This document shows, in pieces, positions 51,812 through 61,521 of a stretch of DNA of 64,000 bases. Under the pieces are notes generated by a model. That model was given only the letters and a program-made list of their open reading frames with translations. It had not been told where the DNA came from and ran no database searches. Each line of letters begins with the position of its first letter. Position 1 is the first letter of the stretch. Position numbers and translations under genes: made by a program. This stretch comes from CAXMQZ01 sp963707075 (GTDB lineage: Bacteria; Acidobacteriota; Thermoanaerobaculia; Multivoradales; JAHEKO01), in assembly GCA_963707075.1 (NCBI GenBank), contig CAVPOX010000002.1, positions 124,001 through 188,000 of the forward strand, in the 5' to 3' direction.

Positions 51812-53134
51812 ATGAGTCGGAAGAAGATCGTCATCATGGGTGCGGCAGGGCGAGATTTCCACAACTTCAACTGCTTGTTCCGTGATCAGGAGGAATACGA
51901 GGTCGTGGCGTTTACCGCCACCCAGATCCCCGACATCGAAGGTCGAGTCTACCCTGCGGAGTTGGCTGGGAAGCTCTACGCCGATGGTATTCCCATCCGC
52001 CCGGAAGACGATCTGGAGCAGATCATCCGCGATCAGGACGTGGATGAGGTTTGGTTTTCCTACTCCGACGTGCCTCACACCTACGTTATGGACAAAGCGA
52101 GCCGGGTAATCGGATGGGGCGCCCACTTCGGGGTCTGCTCGGCCACGCGCACCATGCTGAAATCGGACAAGCCGGTCATCGCGGTGACTGCTGTCCGTAC
52201 AGGAGTCGGCAAGTCCCAGACCAGTCGCTACATCTCGCGGATCCTGAGAGAGCTCGGACTCAAGGTCGTCGCCATCCGACACCCGATGCCCTACGGCGAG
52301 CTCAGCAAACAGATCTGTCAACGCTTTGCCAGCTACGAGGATCTCGACACCCACCAGTGCACCATCGAAGAGCGCGAGGAGTACGAGCCCCACATCGACA
52401 ACGGCTTCGTCGTCTATGCCGGTATCGACTACGAGCAGATCCTGCGGCGAGCGGAAGAGGAAGCCGATTTGATTCTCTGGGACGGCGGCAACAACGACAC
52501 CCCCTTCTACGCCCCGGACCTGCACATCACTCTGGTCGACCCCCACCGCCCCGGGCACGAGCTCACCTACTACCCAGGTGAGACCAACTTCCTGATGGCT
52601 GACCTTCTGATCGTCAACAAGGTCGAAACTGCATCCCGGGAGGGCATCGAGACCGTCCTGGAAAACTGTCGACAACACAATCCCGAGGCTACTGTTGTCA
52701 AATGCAGGTCCGCGATAACTGTCGACAATCCCGAATTGATTCGCGGCAAGCGGGCGCTCGTCGTGGAGGACGGTCCGACTCTCACCCATGGGGGAATGAG
52801 CTATGGCGCAGGTTGGTTCGCTGCCAAGGAAGCGGGAGCGGCGGAGATTGTCGATCCGACCCCCTACGCCGTCGGTTCGATCAAGACCACCTACGAGCAC
52901 TACCCCAACGCTCGACAGATTCTCCCGGCAATGGGCTATGGCGACGATCAGATCCGCGAGCTGGAGGCCACCATCAAGGCTACTCCCGCCGACGTCGTGG
53001 TCGAGGGAACGCCGATCAATCTGCAGCGAGTCCTGTCAGTGGACAAGCCGATCGCCAACGTGGCCTACGAACTGGAGGAACTGGAGCCCGGAGTCATCGA
53101 GGCTGCGGTACGGGGAGTCCTCGACCAGCGGTGA
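51812..53134 (+). CDS. Cyclic 2,3-diphosphoglycerate synthetase-like GTPase
   Basis: 440 residues, AAGGAGG ribosome site. The family blocks are IMGAAGRDFHNFNCLFRD at the N-terminus, a P-loop in VRTGVGKSQTSRYI, GGNNDTPFY, DPHRPGHEL, and the C-terminal VEGTPINLQRVL. Such proteins make cyclic 2,3-bisphosphoglycerate in thermophilic methanogens, but homologues occur in many bacteria in which the product has not been shown. Glycolytic intermediate handling or an unknown NTP-dependent reaction are the alternatives. The gene is convergent with infC, 24 bp apart. Confidence 0.85.
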   Translation: MSRKKIVIMGAAGRDFHNFNCLFRDQEEYEVVAFTATQIPDIEGRVYPAELAGKLYADGIPIRPEDDLEQIIRDQDVDEVWFSYSDVPHTYVMDKASRVIGWGAHFGVCSATRTMLKSDKPVIAVTAVRTGVGKSQTSRYISRILRELGLKVVAIRHPMPYGELSKQICQRFASYEDLDTHQCTIEEREEYEPHIDNGFVVYAGIDYEQILRRAEEEADLILWDGGNNDTPFYAPDLHITLVDPHRPGHELTYYPGETNFLMADLLIVNKVETASREGIETVLENCRQHNPEATVVKCRSAITVDNPELIRGKRALVVEDGPTLTHGGMSYGAGWFAAKEAGAAEIVDPTPYAVGSIKTTYEHYPNARQILPAMGYGDDQIRELEATIKATPADVVVEGTPINLQRVLSVDKPIANVAYELEELEPGVIEAAVRGVLDQR

Positions 53135-53158
53135 GCTGGGGACCGGTTCGCCCGACCC

Positions 53159-53743
53159 TTAACCGGGACTCGCCTGCGCGGTCTCTGGCGGCTTCTTCTG
53201 TCCTTCGATGGCCATCGGCGCGAGCACCATCACCATTCGACGACCATCGAGACGCGATCGACTCTCGACGGTAGAAATATCCGACAGCTCTGCTGTGACA
53301 TTGTCGAGAATCTGGGCCCCGAGCTCGGGTCGACGAAGCTGACGATAGCGAAAGAAGATCGTTACCTTGACCTTCTTGCCCGATTCGAGAAATCGGCGAG
53401 CGCGCTTGGTCTTGATCTCATAGTCGTGCTCATCGATACTCGGTCGATACTTGACCTCTTTGACCTCGATGACGTGAGTCTTCTTCCTCGATTCCCTTGC
53501 CTTCTTCTCGCGCTCGTACTTGAGCTTGCCCCAGTCCAAAATGCGCACGACCGGAGGATTGGCATTCGAACCGACCTCGACCAGATCCAGGCCCTGGTCT
53601 TCAGCCTTCTGCCGAGCCTCCTCGATCGGCACCACGCCTAGTTGCGTGCCGTCGACATCGATCAAGCGGACGGGGCTCTTCCGGATCTGTCGGTTGACTC
53701 GAGGTTGATCGTCTCTGCGTGGGGGGTGCCTGTCTCTACGAAT
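53159..53743 (-). CDS. infC: Translation initiation factor IF-3 with AUU start
   Basis: 194 residues if read from the ATT at 53743-53741. The N-terminus is then IRRDRHPPRRDDQPRVNRQIRKSPVRLIDVDGTQLGVV, containing the universal RVN-IR-x-VRLID motif; annotation from the in-frame TTG at 53665 would cut off 26 residues of the N-domain. AGAAAGGAG lies about seven bases before the ATT. The C-domain has RRFLESGKKVKVTIFFRYRQLRRPELG. AUU or other rare starts on infC are the classical basis for IF-3 autoregulation. rpmI and rplT, usually next, do not follow; the downstream neighbour is convergent. Confidence 0.93.
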   Translation of the reverse strand: MRRDRHPPRRDDQPRVNRQIRKSPVRLIDVDGTQLGVVPIEEARQKAEDQGLDLVEVGSNANPPVVRILDWGKLKYEREKKARESRKKTHVIEVKEVKYRPSIDEHDYEIKTKRARRFLESGKKVKVTIFFRYRQLRRPELGAQILDNVTAELSDISTVESRSRLDGRRMVMVLAPMAIEGQKKPPETAQASPG

Positions 53744-53750
53744 CGGGATA

Positions 53751-53759
53751 CTCCTTTCT
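53751..53759 (-). promoter_or_regulatory. infC ribosome-binding site before an AUU start
   Basis: On the minus strand AGAAAGGAG lies about seven bases upstream of the ATT codon. No ATG, GTG or TTG with comparable spacing exists upstream of the conserved RVNRQI sequence. Confidence 0.75.
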
Positions 53760-53952
53760 AGGGGTTAATCGGACGGCGCCATGCAGCCTGCCGACCTCGG
53801 AAACCACGAGGACTCCGAACCACTGAATCGCACTCACTGATTGGTCACGGTTGCGGGCTCGGGCCGAGATGAGAAAACCTCGGCGAGATGGGGGGCACTG
53901 GAGGAAATGCCAATCACGAGATCTGATAATACCACACCACGTTCGCACTTCC

Positions 53953-55326
53953 TCATGACAGTGTGGCTTCCACCAGCTCGAGTTGCCGCTCGATCTCCGG
54001 CCAGCAGGTGCCACCATGCGAGGTCCTCCGGCCAACCGCCTGCCGAGGATCGATCAGGTCACCGATGCTCTCGGCCGCGAGATCGATCTCGTTGCGCTCG
54101 AGATCGGCCGTCTCCAGGTGACCCATTCGCCGACCCCGTGACTCCAGATCCTGAACCAGCGCGCCGACACGCTCGTGGGCGAGGCGAAAGGGTACACCCC
54201 GCTCGACGAGGGCGTCTGCCAGTTCTGTAGCCAGGCTGTCATCGCCGACCAGTTCCGACTCGAATCGCTCCCTGTCGAAGGTCGAGGTACGCCAGACCGC
54301 GGCCATGATGGCGGCGCTCGACAGAGTCGTCTCCACCGCGTCGAAGAGGGGCCGTCGGTCTTCCTGCAGGTCACGGTTGTAAGCCAATGGCAGCCCCTTG
54401 GACAGGGTCAGCAGCGTGACCAGATCTCCGTAGACTCGGGCCGCCTTGCCACGGACGAGCTCGGCGGCGTCGGGATTGCGTTTCTGCGGCATGATGCTCG
54501 AGCCGGTGGCGTAGGCCTGATCGAGCTCGACAAACCGGAACTCCGCCGACGACCAGAGCACCAGTTCCGCCGCCATGCGGGAGAGGTGAGTCATGGCAAT
54601 CGCACAGACGGCTGCCACCTCCTGTTCGTGATCGCGGGCCGCGACAGCATCGAGCGCATTCTCGACGACTCCCGAAAACCCCAGCAGCTCAGCCGTCCTC
54701 TGGCGGTTAATCGGAAGCCCGGTGCCGGCCAGAGCGCAGGCACCGAGAGGGGACGCATCGAGACGCCGGCGAGCTTCGGCCAGACGCTGCCGATCACGGA
54801 CGACCGGCCAGATATGTCCGAGAAGGTGATGTCCCAGCAGAATCGGCTGCCCCCGCTGGAGGTGCGTATAACCAGGCATCAGGACCTGTCCGACCGATCG
54901 TGCCTGGTCGACAAGCCCGCGGATCAGCGCCTGCATGGTTTCGTCGAGACGCTGGAGCTGCCGCAGAAGCCACAACCTCACATCTGTGGCGACCTGGTCG
55001 TTGCGCGAACGTGCCGTATGCAGCTTGCCGGCGGTCTCACCCAGTAGCTCGAAGAGACGCGCTTCCACCGCCATGTGGATATCCTCGTGCTCGGTGTTCG
55101 GAACAAATTCTCCCGACTCCAGCTCCCGGCCGATCTGTTCGAGGCCCTCAACCAGGCTCTCAGCGTCCTCGGGTGAAATGACACCGACCTCGCCCAGCAT
55201 GATGGCGTGAGCGCGGGAGCCATCGATGTCGTCTTGCGCCATCGCCAGATCGACTTCGATCGACGACGAGAACCGGTCCATCCCCGGATCGGTCGGAGCG
55301 CTGAAACGCCCTCTCAGGCGGCTCAC
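53953..55326 (-). CDS. argH: Argininosuccinate lyase
   Basis: 457 residues, usual family length. The fumarase/aspartase-superfamily signature is SSIMPQKRNPDAAEL; other blocks are FSSSIEVDLAMAQ near the start, HTARSRNDQVATDVRLWL and GYTHLQRGQPILLGHHLLGHI. It splits argininosuccinate to arginine and fumarate. It overlaps the argG stop by 4 bp, so argG-argH is one operon. Confidence 0.97.
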   Translation of the reverse strand: MSRLRGRFSAPTDPGMDRFSSSIEVDLAMAQDDIDGSRAHAIMLGEVGVISPEDAESLVEGLEQIGRELESGEFVPNTEHEDIHMAVEARLFELLGETAGKLHTARSRNDQVATDVRLWLLRQLQRLDETMQALIRGLVDQARSVGQVLMPGYTHLQRGQPILLGHHLLGHIWPVVRDRQRLAEARRRLDASPLGACALAGTGLPINRQRTAELLGFSGVVENALDAVAARDHEQEVAAVCAIAMTHLSRMAAELVLWSSAEFRFVELDQAYATGSSIMPQKRNPDAAELVRGKAARVYGDLVTLLTLSKGLPLAYNRDLQEDRRPLFDAVETTLSSAAIMAAVWRTSTFDRERFESELVGDDSLATELADALVERGVPFRLAHERVGALVQDLESRGRRMGHLETADLERNEIDLAAESIGDLIDPRQAVGRRTSHGGTCWPEIERQLELVEATLS

Positions 55327-56531
55327 TCGCCCTCCGAGATACGTCTTGCTGCCAGAGTCCGAAGACGCAGTGCCCGCATCTTGATGAAGCCCGTAGAATC
55401 GGACTGATCGAAAACATCATCGGCTTCGAAGGTCACAGTCGCCTCGTCGTAGAGCGCATGCGTTGTCGATCGACGGCCTTCGACCGCCGCATGCCCCTTG
55501 AACAGCTTCAACCTCGCCTCGCCATTGACCCTCTCCTGGACGGTATCCATGAACGACTGCAGGGCCTCTCGCTCTGGACTGAACCAGTACCCGTTGTAGA
55601 CCATCTCCGCGTAGCGGGGCACCAGCTCGTCGCGCATGTGCTGTACCTGACGATCCAGGGTGATCGACTCGACCGCACGATGGGCGTGGTGCAACAACGT
55701 GCCACCCGGTGTCTCGTAGACACCTCTGCTCTTCATCCCGAGGAACCGGTTTTCCACGATATCGACACGGCCAACGCCATGCCTGCCGGCAATCTGGTTG
55801 AGACGGGTGAGAAGCTCGACCGGGGGCAACGCTTCCCCATCGATCGAGACCGGGTTGCCTTCTTCGAAGCCGATGGTCACCCACTCAGGCTCGTTTGGGG
55901 CCTCTTCTGGATCGGTGCTCAGGCGAAACATCCCGGCTGGAGGAGCGGACCATGGATCCTCCAGGACCCCTCCTTCGTAGGAAATGTGCATGAGATTGGC
56001 GTCCATTGAATACGAAGGTTTTGGCGCCGCCGAGAGGTCGAGACCATGTTTCTCGGCATAGGCCACCAGGTCACTCCGGCCCCTGAAGTCCCACTCTCGC
56101 CACGGCGCGATGATCTTTGTCTCGGGCCTGAGGGCGTAAGCAGATAGCTCGAATCGCACCTGATCGTTGCCCTTGCCCGTCGCTCCGTGAGCGATCGCAT
56201 CCGCGCCGAAGCGGTCCGCCGCCTCCACCAATCCCCGTGCCAGGGCAGGCCGAGCCAGAGCCGTCCCGAGCAAGTAATACCATTCGTAGACCGCATTGGC
56301 TCTCAAGGCCGCAAACACATAGTCGCGGACAAAGGTCTCGCGAAGGTCCTCGATTACGATCTCTGCCGCGCCGCTGCGCTGCGCGGCGCGGCGAGCCTTT
56401 GCCAACTCATCCTGGCCCTGGCCGACATCGCCGGTGTAGGTGATCACCTCGGCACCGTAGGTTTGCCGGATCCAGTGCAGGATCACGCAGGTATCAAGCC
56501 CCCCTGAGTACGCCAGTACAACTCGATTCAT
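55323..56531 (-). CDS. argG: Argininosuccinate synthase
   Basis: 402 residues from ATG 56531; the open frame extends to 56768 but the added part is low-complexity and overlaps the divergent lipoprotein gene. The ATP loop is LAYSGGLDTCVILHW, then TGKGNDQVRFELSAYAL, and SMDANLMHISYEGG and GRHGVGRVDIVENRFLGMKSRGVYETPGG. It joins citrulline and aspartate with ATP. GGGAGG lies about nine bases before the start. Confidence 0.97.
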   Translation of the reverse strand: MNRVVLAYSGGLDTCVILHWIRQTYGAEVITYTGDVGQGQDELAKARRAAQRSGAAEIVIEDLRETFVRDYVFAALRANAVYEWYYLLGTALARPALARGLVEAADRFGADAIAHGATGKGNDQVRFELSAYALRPETKIIAPWREWDFRGRSDLVAYAEKHGLDLSAAPKPSYSMDANLMHISYEGGVLEDPWSAPPAGMFRLSTDPEEAPNEPEWVTIGFEEGNPVSIDGEALPPVELLTRLNQIAGRHGVGRVDIVENRFLGMKSRGVYETPGGTLLHHAHRAVESITLDRQVQHMRDELVPRYAEMVYNGYWFSPEREALQSFMDTVQERVNGEARLKLFKGHAAVEGRRSTTHALYDEATVTFEADDVFDQSDSTGFIKMRALRLRTLAARRISEGE

Positions 56532-56652
56532 CCTTTGGGTTCCTCCCGCCCTGACTGACTTCCCATCCGGAAGCGATACGCTACCACCTCCAGCAATCGT
56601 ACAGGGTCGGCAGTGCGGGATTCGAAGAGGGCTGGTGTAGGATGCCTCCGCT

Positions 56653-56901
56653 ATGATGAGAATCGGAATCAAGTGGTTGGGAATCGGTGGAGCCATTGTC
56701 GGGTTGGCCAGTTGTGGCTCTCCACAGAGCCAGCAGGCAGGTGAGCCGGGAGCGCAAACCGAGGCCAACGAAACCCGGCCTGCCGACGAGGCAGTCTTCG
56801 ACGAAGGCTTCGAGCAAGGTGATGCGGGAGAGTGGACCGAGTCCGAACCGGAGGCTCCTGCAGGTCAGGAAAGCGCTGAAGACGACCCTGGGATAGAGTA
56901 A
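56653..56901 (+). CDS. Small lipoprotein with DGFEQGD-type motif
   Basis: 82 residues from ATG 56653 (an ATG pair). The lipobox LASC places acylation at Cys21. The rest is acidic and low-complexity (Gln, Glu, Ala, Pro), except for VFDEGFEQGDAGEW at residues 48-61, which resembles the DGF(E/D)SG-x3-W motif at the end of the 867-residue protein at 13.5 kb. Function unknown. It is 40 bp upstream of the Wzm-like permease and may belong to the glycan operon. Confidence 0.6.
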   Translation: MMRIGIKWLGIGGAIVGLASCGSPQSQQAGEPGAQTEANETRPADEAVFDEGFEQGDAGEWTESEPEAPAGQESAEDDPGIE

Positions 56902-56941
56902 CCCTGTTCACCGTCGGAAACGCTCTCGACAGGTAGAGTCG

Positions 56942-57799
56942 ATGACGATGCCTGCTGACTCTCCATCGGATGCCCGGACCGCTGCCATGCCGCTCTATGA
57001 CTCGGCACGCCGGCGCAGTCCCTTCATCGAAGAGCTGCAGGAGTTGTGGCGATTCCGCGAGTTGGTCGTGCGCTGGGCCAGCCGCAACATCAAGCTGCGG
57101 TACAAGCGATCGGTACTGGGAATACTGTGGACGCTGATCGAACCGCTGATGTTGATGACCATCCTGACGGTGGTCTTCTCGACTCTCTTCCGCTTTCAGC
57201 TGGAGCGCTACCCCATCTATCTACTGTCCGGCTTGCTGCTCTTCGACTTCTTCAGTCGCTCGACCCTGCAGATCATCGAGGAGACCGTCGCCAGCCAGGG
57301 GCTGGCGAGTCGGGTCTATGTGCCGCGAACTGTTTTCGCCGTGGCCACGATTCTCACCTATCTGACCAACTGGGCGATCGCCCTGGTACCGCTGCTGGCG
57401 ATCATGCTGATTCTGGGCCAACCTGTCTCTGCAGCGCTCGTGACCCTGCCGGCCGGAATGGTGTTGACCAGTCTCTTCGCTCTCGGTGTGGGGCTCCTCG
57501 TGGCCACGCTGGGAGCCTCGTTCCACGACTTCAAGCTGACCTACCAGGTCCTCCTGACCGCCTGGTTGTACGCTACGCCGATCATCTACCCACTGGAGAT
57601 CGTACCGGAGAAGTTTCAATCGTTCTTCAAGCTCAACCCCCTGCTCTACCTCTGCACGACCGTCAGGGATCCTGCTTTTCTTTCCAAACCAGCGCCCGCG
57701 GAAGTCTGGCTGGTAGCCGCTCTGATCAGCATCGGTACCGCAGTTCTGGGATGGTGGGTATTCACGACCCGGAGAAGTGTCTTTGATTACCTCGGTTGA
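56942..57799 (+). CDS. Polysaccharide ABC transporter permease (Wzm-like)
   Basis: 285 residues with about six membrane helices. ABC-2 family hallmarks are LWRFRELVVRWASRNIKLRYKRSVLGILWTLIEPLMLM at the N-terminus, a central hydrophobic set (VATILTYLTNWAIALVPLLAIMLI) and FKLNPLLYLCTTVRDPAF near the end. Wzm-type permeases export O-antigen or capsule-like glycans across the inner membrane. The ATPase gene begins inside this gene's stop codon (TTGA overlap). Confidence 0.93.
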   Translation: MTMPADSPSDARTAAMPLYDSARRRSPFIEELQELWRFRELVVRWASRNIKLRYKRSVLGILWTLIEPLMLMTILTVVFSTLFRFQLERYPIYLLSGLLLFDFFSRSTLQIIEETVASQGLASRVYVPRTVFAVATILTYLTNWAIALVPLLAIMLILGQPVSAALVTLPAGMVLTSLFALGVGLLVATLGASFHDFKLTYQVLLTAWLYATPIIYPLEIVPEKFQSFFKLNPLLYLCTTVRDPAFLSKPAPAEVWLVAALISIGTAVLGWWVFTTRRSVFDYLG

Positions 57800-58590
57800 G
57801 ACTCAGGCATCGAACTCCGGAGCAGGGCGATCATGCCGAGTCGGCGATCCGCCTGCAGGACATCAACGTCCGCTTCGAGATGCCGGCCGAAAGGATCGTC
57901 AGTTTCAAGGAGTACGTGCTCAGACGCCTGACCGGCAATCTCGAGCGACGCGAACTGTGGGCACTGCGCGACGTCTCTTTCGATATCCCCACAGGCCAGG
58001 TTCTCGGGGTCGTGGGTCGCAATGGCGCCGGCAAGAGTACTCTGCTCAAGGTCATCTCTCGAGTGCTCCATCCGTCCAGTGGACGACTCGTCGTCAGAGG
58101 GAGACTGGCGCCACTTCTCGAGCTGGGTGCCGGGTTCCACTTCGACCTGACGGGAAGGGAGAACGTGTTCCTCAATGCGGCGCTTTTGGGCTATCCGTTG
58201 CGACGTGTCGAGGAACACTTCGACGAGGTTGTCCAGTTTTCGGAGCTACAGGATTTCATCGATGTCCCCGTCCGCAACTACTCGAGCGGAATGTTGACCA
58301 GGTTGGGGTTCTCCGTCGCGACGATGTTTCGACCCGATATTCTGTTGATCGACGAAGTTCTGGCTGTCGGCGATGCCCGCTTCCAGGAGAAGTGTCTCGA
58401 CAGGATCCATGCGTACCGCAATCGAGGCACAACCATCATGCTGGTCTCGCACCAGACCGCTGAGGTCGAGAAGCACTGCGACCGTGCCCTGTGGCTGGAT
58501 CACGGCAGAATCGCCGCCCTGGGAGACACCCAGGAGGTCGTCAGTGGCTATCTGCAGGCCCTCGCCAGCGCAGGTGACCAGAATCTCTAG
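57796..58590 (+). CDS. Polysaccharide ABC transporter ATP-binding protein (Wzt-like)
   Basis: 264 residues from TTG 57796. Walker A is GRNGAGKSTLLK, the signature is NYSSGMLTRLGFSVA, Walker B is ILLIDEVLAVGD and the switch His is in MLVSHQ. The N-terminal VSFKEYVLRRLTG and the LLELGAGFHFDLTGRENVFLNAALLGY block are specific to the O-antigen/teichoic export branch. It lacks the C-terminal carbohydrate-binding domain that some Wzt proteins use to recognise capped chains. It is followed after 18 bp by the GT2 gene. Confidence 0.94.
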   Translation: MRLRHRTPEQGDHAESAIRLQDINVRFEMPAERIVSFKEYVLRRLTGNLERRELWALRDVSFDIPTGQVLGVVGRNGAGKSTLLKVISRVLHPSSGRLVVRGRLAPLLELGAGFHFDLTGRENVFLNAALLGYPLRRVEEHFDEVVQFSELQDFIDVPVRNYSSGMLTRLGFSVATMFRPDILLIDEVLAVGDARFQEKCLDRIHAYRNRGTTIMLVSHQTAEVEKHCDRALWLDHGRIAALGDTQEVVSGYLQALASAGDQNL

Positions 58591-58608
58591 CCCGGGGCCA
58601 CCTGGAAA

Positions 58609-60526
58609 ATGAATCCACAAAGCCTGGTCACCATCGTCATCCCGACGGTGGGCGGTAGCTCGATCTTCCGTGACTGCCTCGAAGCGCTCGCCAACGATCG
58701 TCGAGCTGGTGCTCGTCTCGTGGTCGTGGCGGATCGCGACATGCCTGCCGGGGAGATTCCGCAGGACTTGATCGATCTCGTGGTTCGGGCACCTCGAAAT
58801 GGTGGTTTTTCAGCCTCCTGCAATCTGGGCCTGGCCGAAGTCGAGACGGAGCTCAGTGCCATCATCAACGATGACGCGATTGTCGCGGCGGACTGGTTGC
58901 AGATCATGATCACCGAGCTCGGGAAGAATTCGCGAGTCGCTGCGATTCAGGGCCTCAACTTCCAGATGCATGAAGCAGGCAAAATCGATGGCTGCGGCAT
59001 CACCTGGAACGATCGCTGGCAGCCGGTGCAGATCGATCACGGCCTGGATCGAGCGAGCATCACCGAGACTCAGGAGGTCTTCGGCGCATCGGCGACTGCC
59101 GCGGTCTTTCGTCACAGCGCCCTGCTCGAGGTCGCCACCGGGCCCAACCAGATCTTCGATCCCAACCTGCACACCTACTACGACGATGTAGACCTCGCCA
59201 GCAGGCTCCGGTCTGCCGGCTACACCTCGCTGGTGGTCCCATCGGCACGAGCCGAGCATGCCGGCGGGGCCAGCTCCGAAGCCGCTCTGCAGTGGCGATA
59301 TCAACAGCTGTACGGCAATCGCCTACTGGTTCTGGCACGTCTTCTGGGACGGCAATTCTGGCTGCGCCTGCCGCAGATTCTCTCTGCTGATCTACGAGAC
59401 TTCGCCAGGGCTGTCACGAGACGAGACCGACTCCAACTCACCGGCATGACGAAGGGTTGGCAGAGGGCCGCTGGGCTACTACCCAAGTTCGCCCATACCG
59501 GCAAGGCTCTGGTTTCGACAACCGAGATCAAACGGTTGCAAGAAGATGTCGACCCGAGGCTCAAGCGCGCCGTGACCACAACCGGAACTGCACAGATCTG
59601 TGGCATCGTTGTGCATTGGCATGATGAAGACCAGCTGCGCAACCTGGTCGAGGCCTGGCCTGCAGATCCCAGGTTCGAGCTACGCATCGTCGACAACGGC
59701 TCGACCCTCGAGCTACCCGACTCGACTCCGAGTCCTCGGTGGAAAGGGCAATCTCGGATTCGCCGGAGCGGTCAATCGCGGGCTCGAAACTACCAGGGCA
59801 CCTTTGGTACTGATCATGAACTCCGACGTGCGCCCTCATCCTGGAGCCATCGAGTCGCTGATTCGGGGTTTCCAGCGCTGGCCCGACGCGGCGGCTCTGG
59901 CACCGCGACTGATCGACGCCAGGGGTGCGAGTCAATGCCAATGGCAGCTACGCCCGCTACCCGGGGTATCGACGCTGCTGATGCACTCCCTGCTGCTGCC
60001 GGCAGGGCAGGGCAGCCCCAATGAGCCTGCAACTGGCGCGCTGGTCGAGCAGCCTGCTGCCGCCGGGTTGGCTGTCAGACGTCGGGTTCTGGAAGAACTG
60101 GGAGGACTCGACGAGCGGTTCTATCCTGCCTGGTTCGAAGATGTGGATCTCGCCAAGCGAATGCAACGGCGGGGGCAAACGATCCGCTACTGGCCGGAGG
60201 CGGTCTTCGACCACAAGCTTGGCAGCAGTGTCACACGTCTTGGGTTCGGCAGATTCCTCCGCATCTACTACACCAATCTTCGTCGGTACTTGAGCAAACA
60301 CCACGGATGGCACTGGGCTCTGGTCTCACGGGCCATTCTGGTGCCCGCGTCCCTGCTTCGCCTGATGCTCATCCCCATTCGCAAGCCACGGCGGGCGACG
60401 ACTCGCGGCGAGGCGGCCAAGGGCCTGATCGGGCTCGCTTCGAACTCCTTGATCGGCTGGCCGCCTGCCGTCACCGATGAGCCTCCGAGACTGTCGACGC
60501 CTGGGTCACCCACAGCTACCCCATGA
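58609..60526 (+). pseudogene. Tandem GT2-GT2 glycosyltransferase with a frame break
   Basis: The first half, from ATG 58609, is a GT-A domain (VTIVIPTVGG, AIINDDAIVAADWL as DXD region, YYDDVDLASRL acceptor-base region) plus a helical middle part. A second GT2 begins near residue 335 (QICGIVVHWHDEDQLRNLV, RIVDNGS). Near 59715-59745 the frame shifts by one base and continues as GGKGNLGFAGAVNRGLETTR, LVLIMNSDVRPH and PAWFEDVDLAKRM to 60526. Only one base is needed to give one protein of about 640 residues. Both halves are well conserved, so an indel artefact is likely. It should add two sugars to the exported glycan. Confidence 0.8.
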
Positions 60527-61521
60527 CGAACCCGTCGCCCAAGGTCGCCGTCTGTGTCGTCTCCTTCAACTCGGCCGACGAGATTCCCGGATGCCTGCAG
60601 AGCATCGCTCGCTCCACCTATCGTCCCCTCGAAATCGTCCTGGTCGACTGTGCCAGTCGCGACGCTTCAGTTTCTGTCGCGCAACAGGCCCGGCCCTCGG
60701 ATTTGCCCATGAAAATCGTGGCGCTGGAGGAGAATCTCGGTTTTACGGGTGGGATGAATCGCGCCATCGCCTGCACGGAAGCCCCCTGGATCCTCTCCCT
60801 CAATCCGGATGCGAGACCTGCCGCGGAGTACGTGGAACAGCTCCTGGCCCGCGCTTCCGGCGGACAGAGAATCGGCGCAGTAACTGGCAGGCTGAGACGT
60901 CCTGTCCCTCCTGACTCTGCACCGATCCTCGATGCCTGTGGCATGCGGTTGACGCTGACCTGGAGGCACCTGGACCGCGGCTCAGGTGAGCTCGACCGCC
61001 AGCAGTGGCCCCAGACCCAGAGGGTCTTCGGAGCTACCGGTGCGGCCTCGCTCTTCCGGCGACAGGCACTCGAAGATGTTGCCATCGACGGCGATATCTT
61101 TGCCCCGGAATTTCACTCCTTTCGAGAGGACGCCGAGCTCTGCTTTCGTCTACGGGAACGCGGATGGGAGGTCGTCTACGAGCCTCTTGCTCACTGCCAG
61201 CACCGCAGGCACAATGTTCCCGCTCGGCGTCGTGAAATGCGCCCGGAGATCAACTACCATTCACTCAAGAACCGCTATCTGCTCAGGGCCTACCATCAAG
61301 ATTCGATGAATTTCCTCCTGACGCTGGTGCCTACCCTGGTACGTGACCTGTTGGCGTTGCTCTACGTGCTGACATTCGAGAGAAGCTCCATCGAGGCCTA
61401 CCGCTGGCTCTGGCGGCACCGAAATGACATTTTCCGGCGTCGCCGACTGCTGCGGCAACGTCGAACCTGCACCAGCTGGGAGCTCAACCGATGGTTCATC
61501 CATCGCAGCCTGCCCCTGTGA
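60523..61521 (+). CDS. Family 2 glycosyltransferase
   Basis: 332 residues, ATGA overlap with the preceding gene. The GT-A core has AVCVVSFNSADEIP, IVLVDCASRDAS, ENLGFTGGMNRAI, LSLNPDARPAAEY (DXD-like) and APEFHSFREDAELCFRLRERG. Near the C-terminus a hydrophobic segment (FLLTLVPTLVRDLLALLYVL) may associate with the membrane. It belongs to the rhamnosyltransferase-like group and probably extends the same glycan. Confidence 0.9.
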   Translation: MTNPSPKVAVCVVSFNSADEIPGCLQSIARSTYRPLEIVLVDCASRDASVSVAQQARPSDLPMKIVALEENLGFTGGMNRAIACTEAPWILSLNPDARPAAEYVEQLLARASGGQRIGAVTGRLRRPVPPDSAPILDACGMRLTLTWRHLDRGSGELDRQQWPQTQRVFGATGAASLFRRQALEDVAIDGDIFAPEFHSFREDAELCFRLRERGWEVVYEPLAHCQHRRHNVPARRREMRPEINYHSLKNRYLLRAYHQDSMNFLLTLVPTLVRDLLALLYVLTFERSSIEAYRWLWRHRNDIFRRRRLLRQRRTCTSWELNRWFIHRSLPL

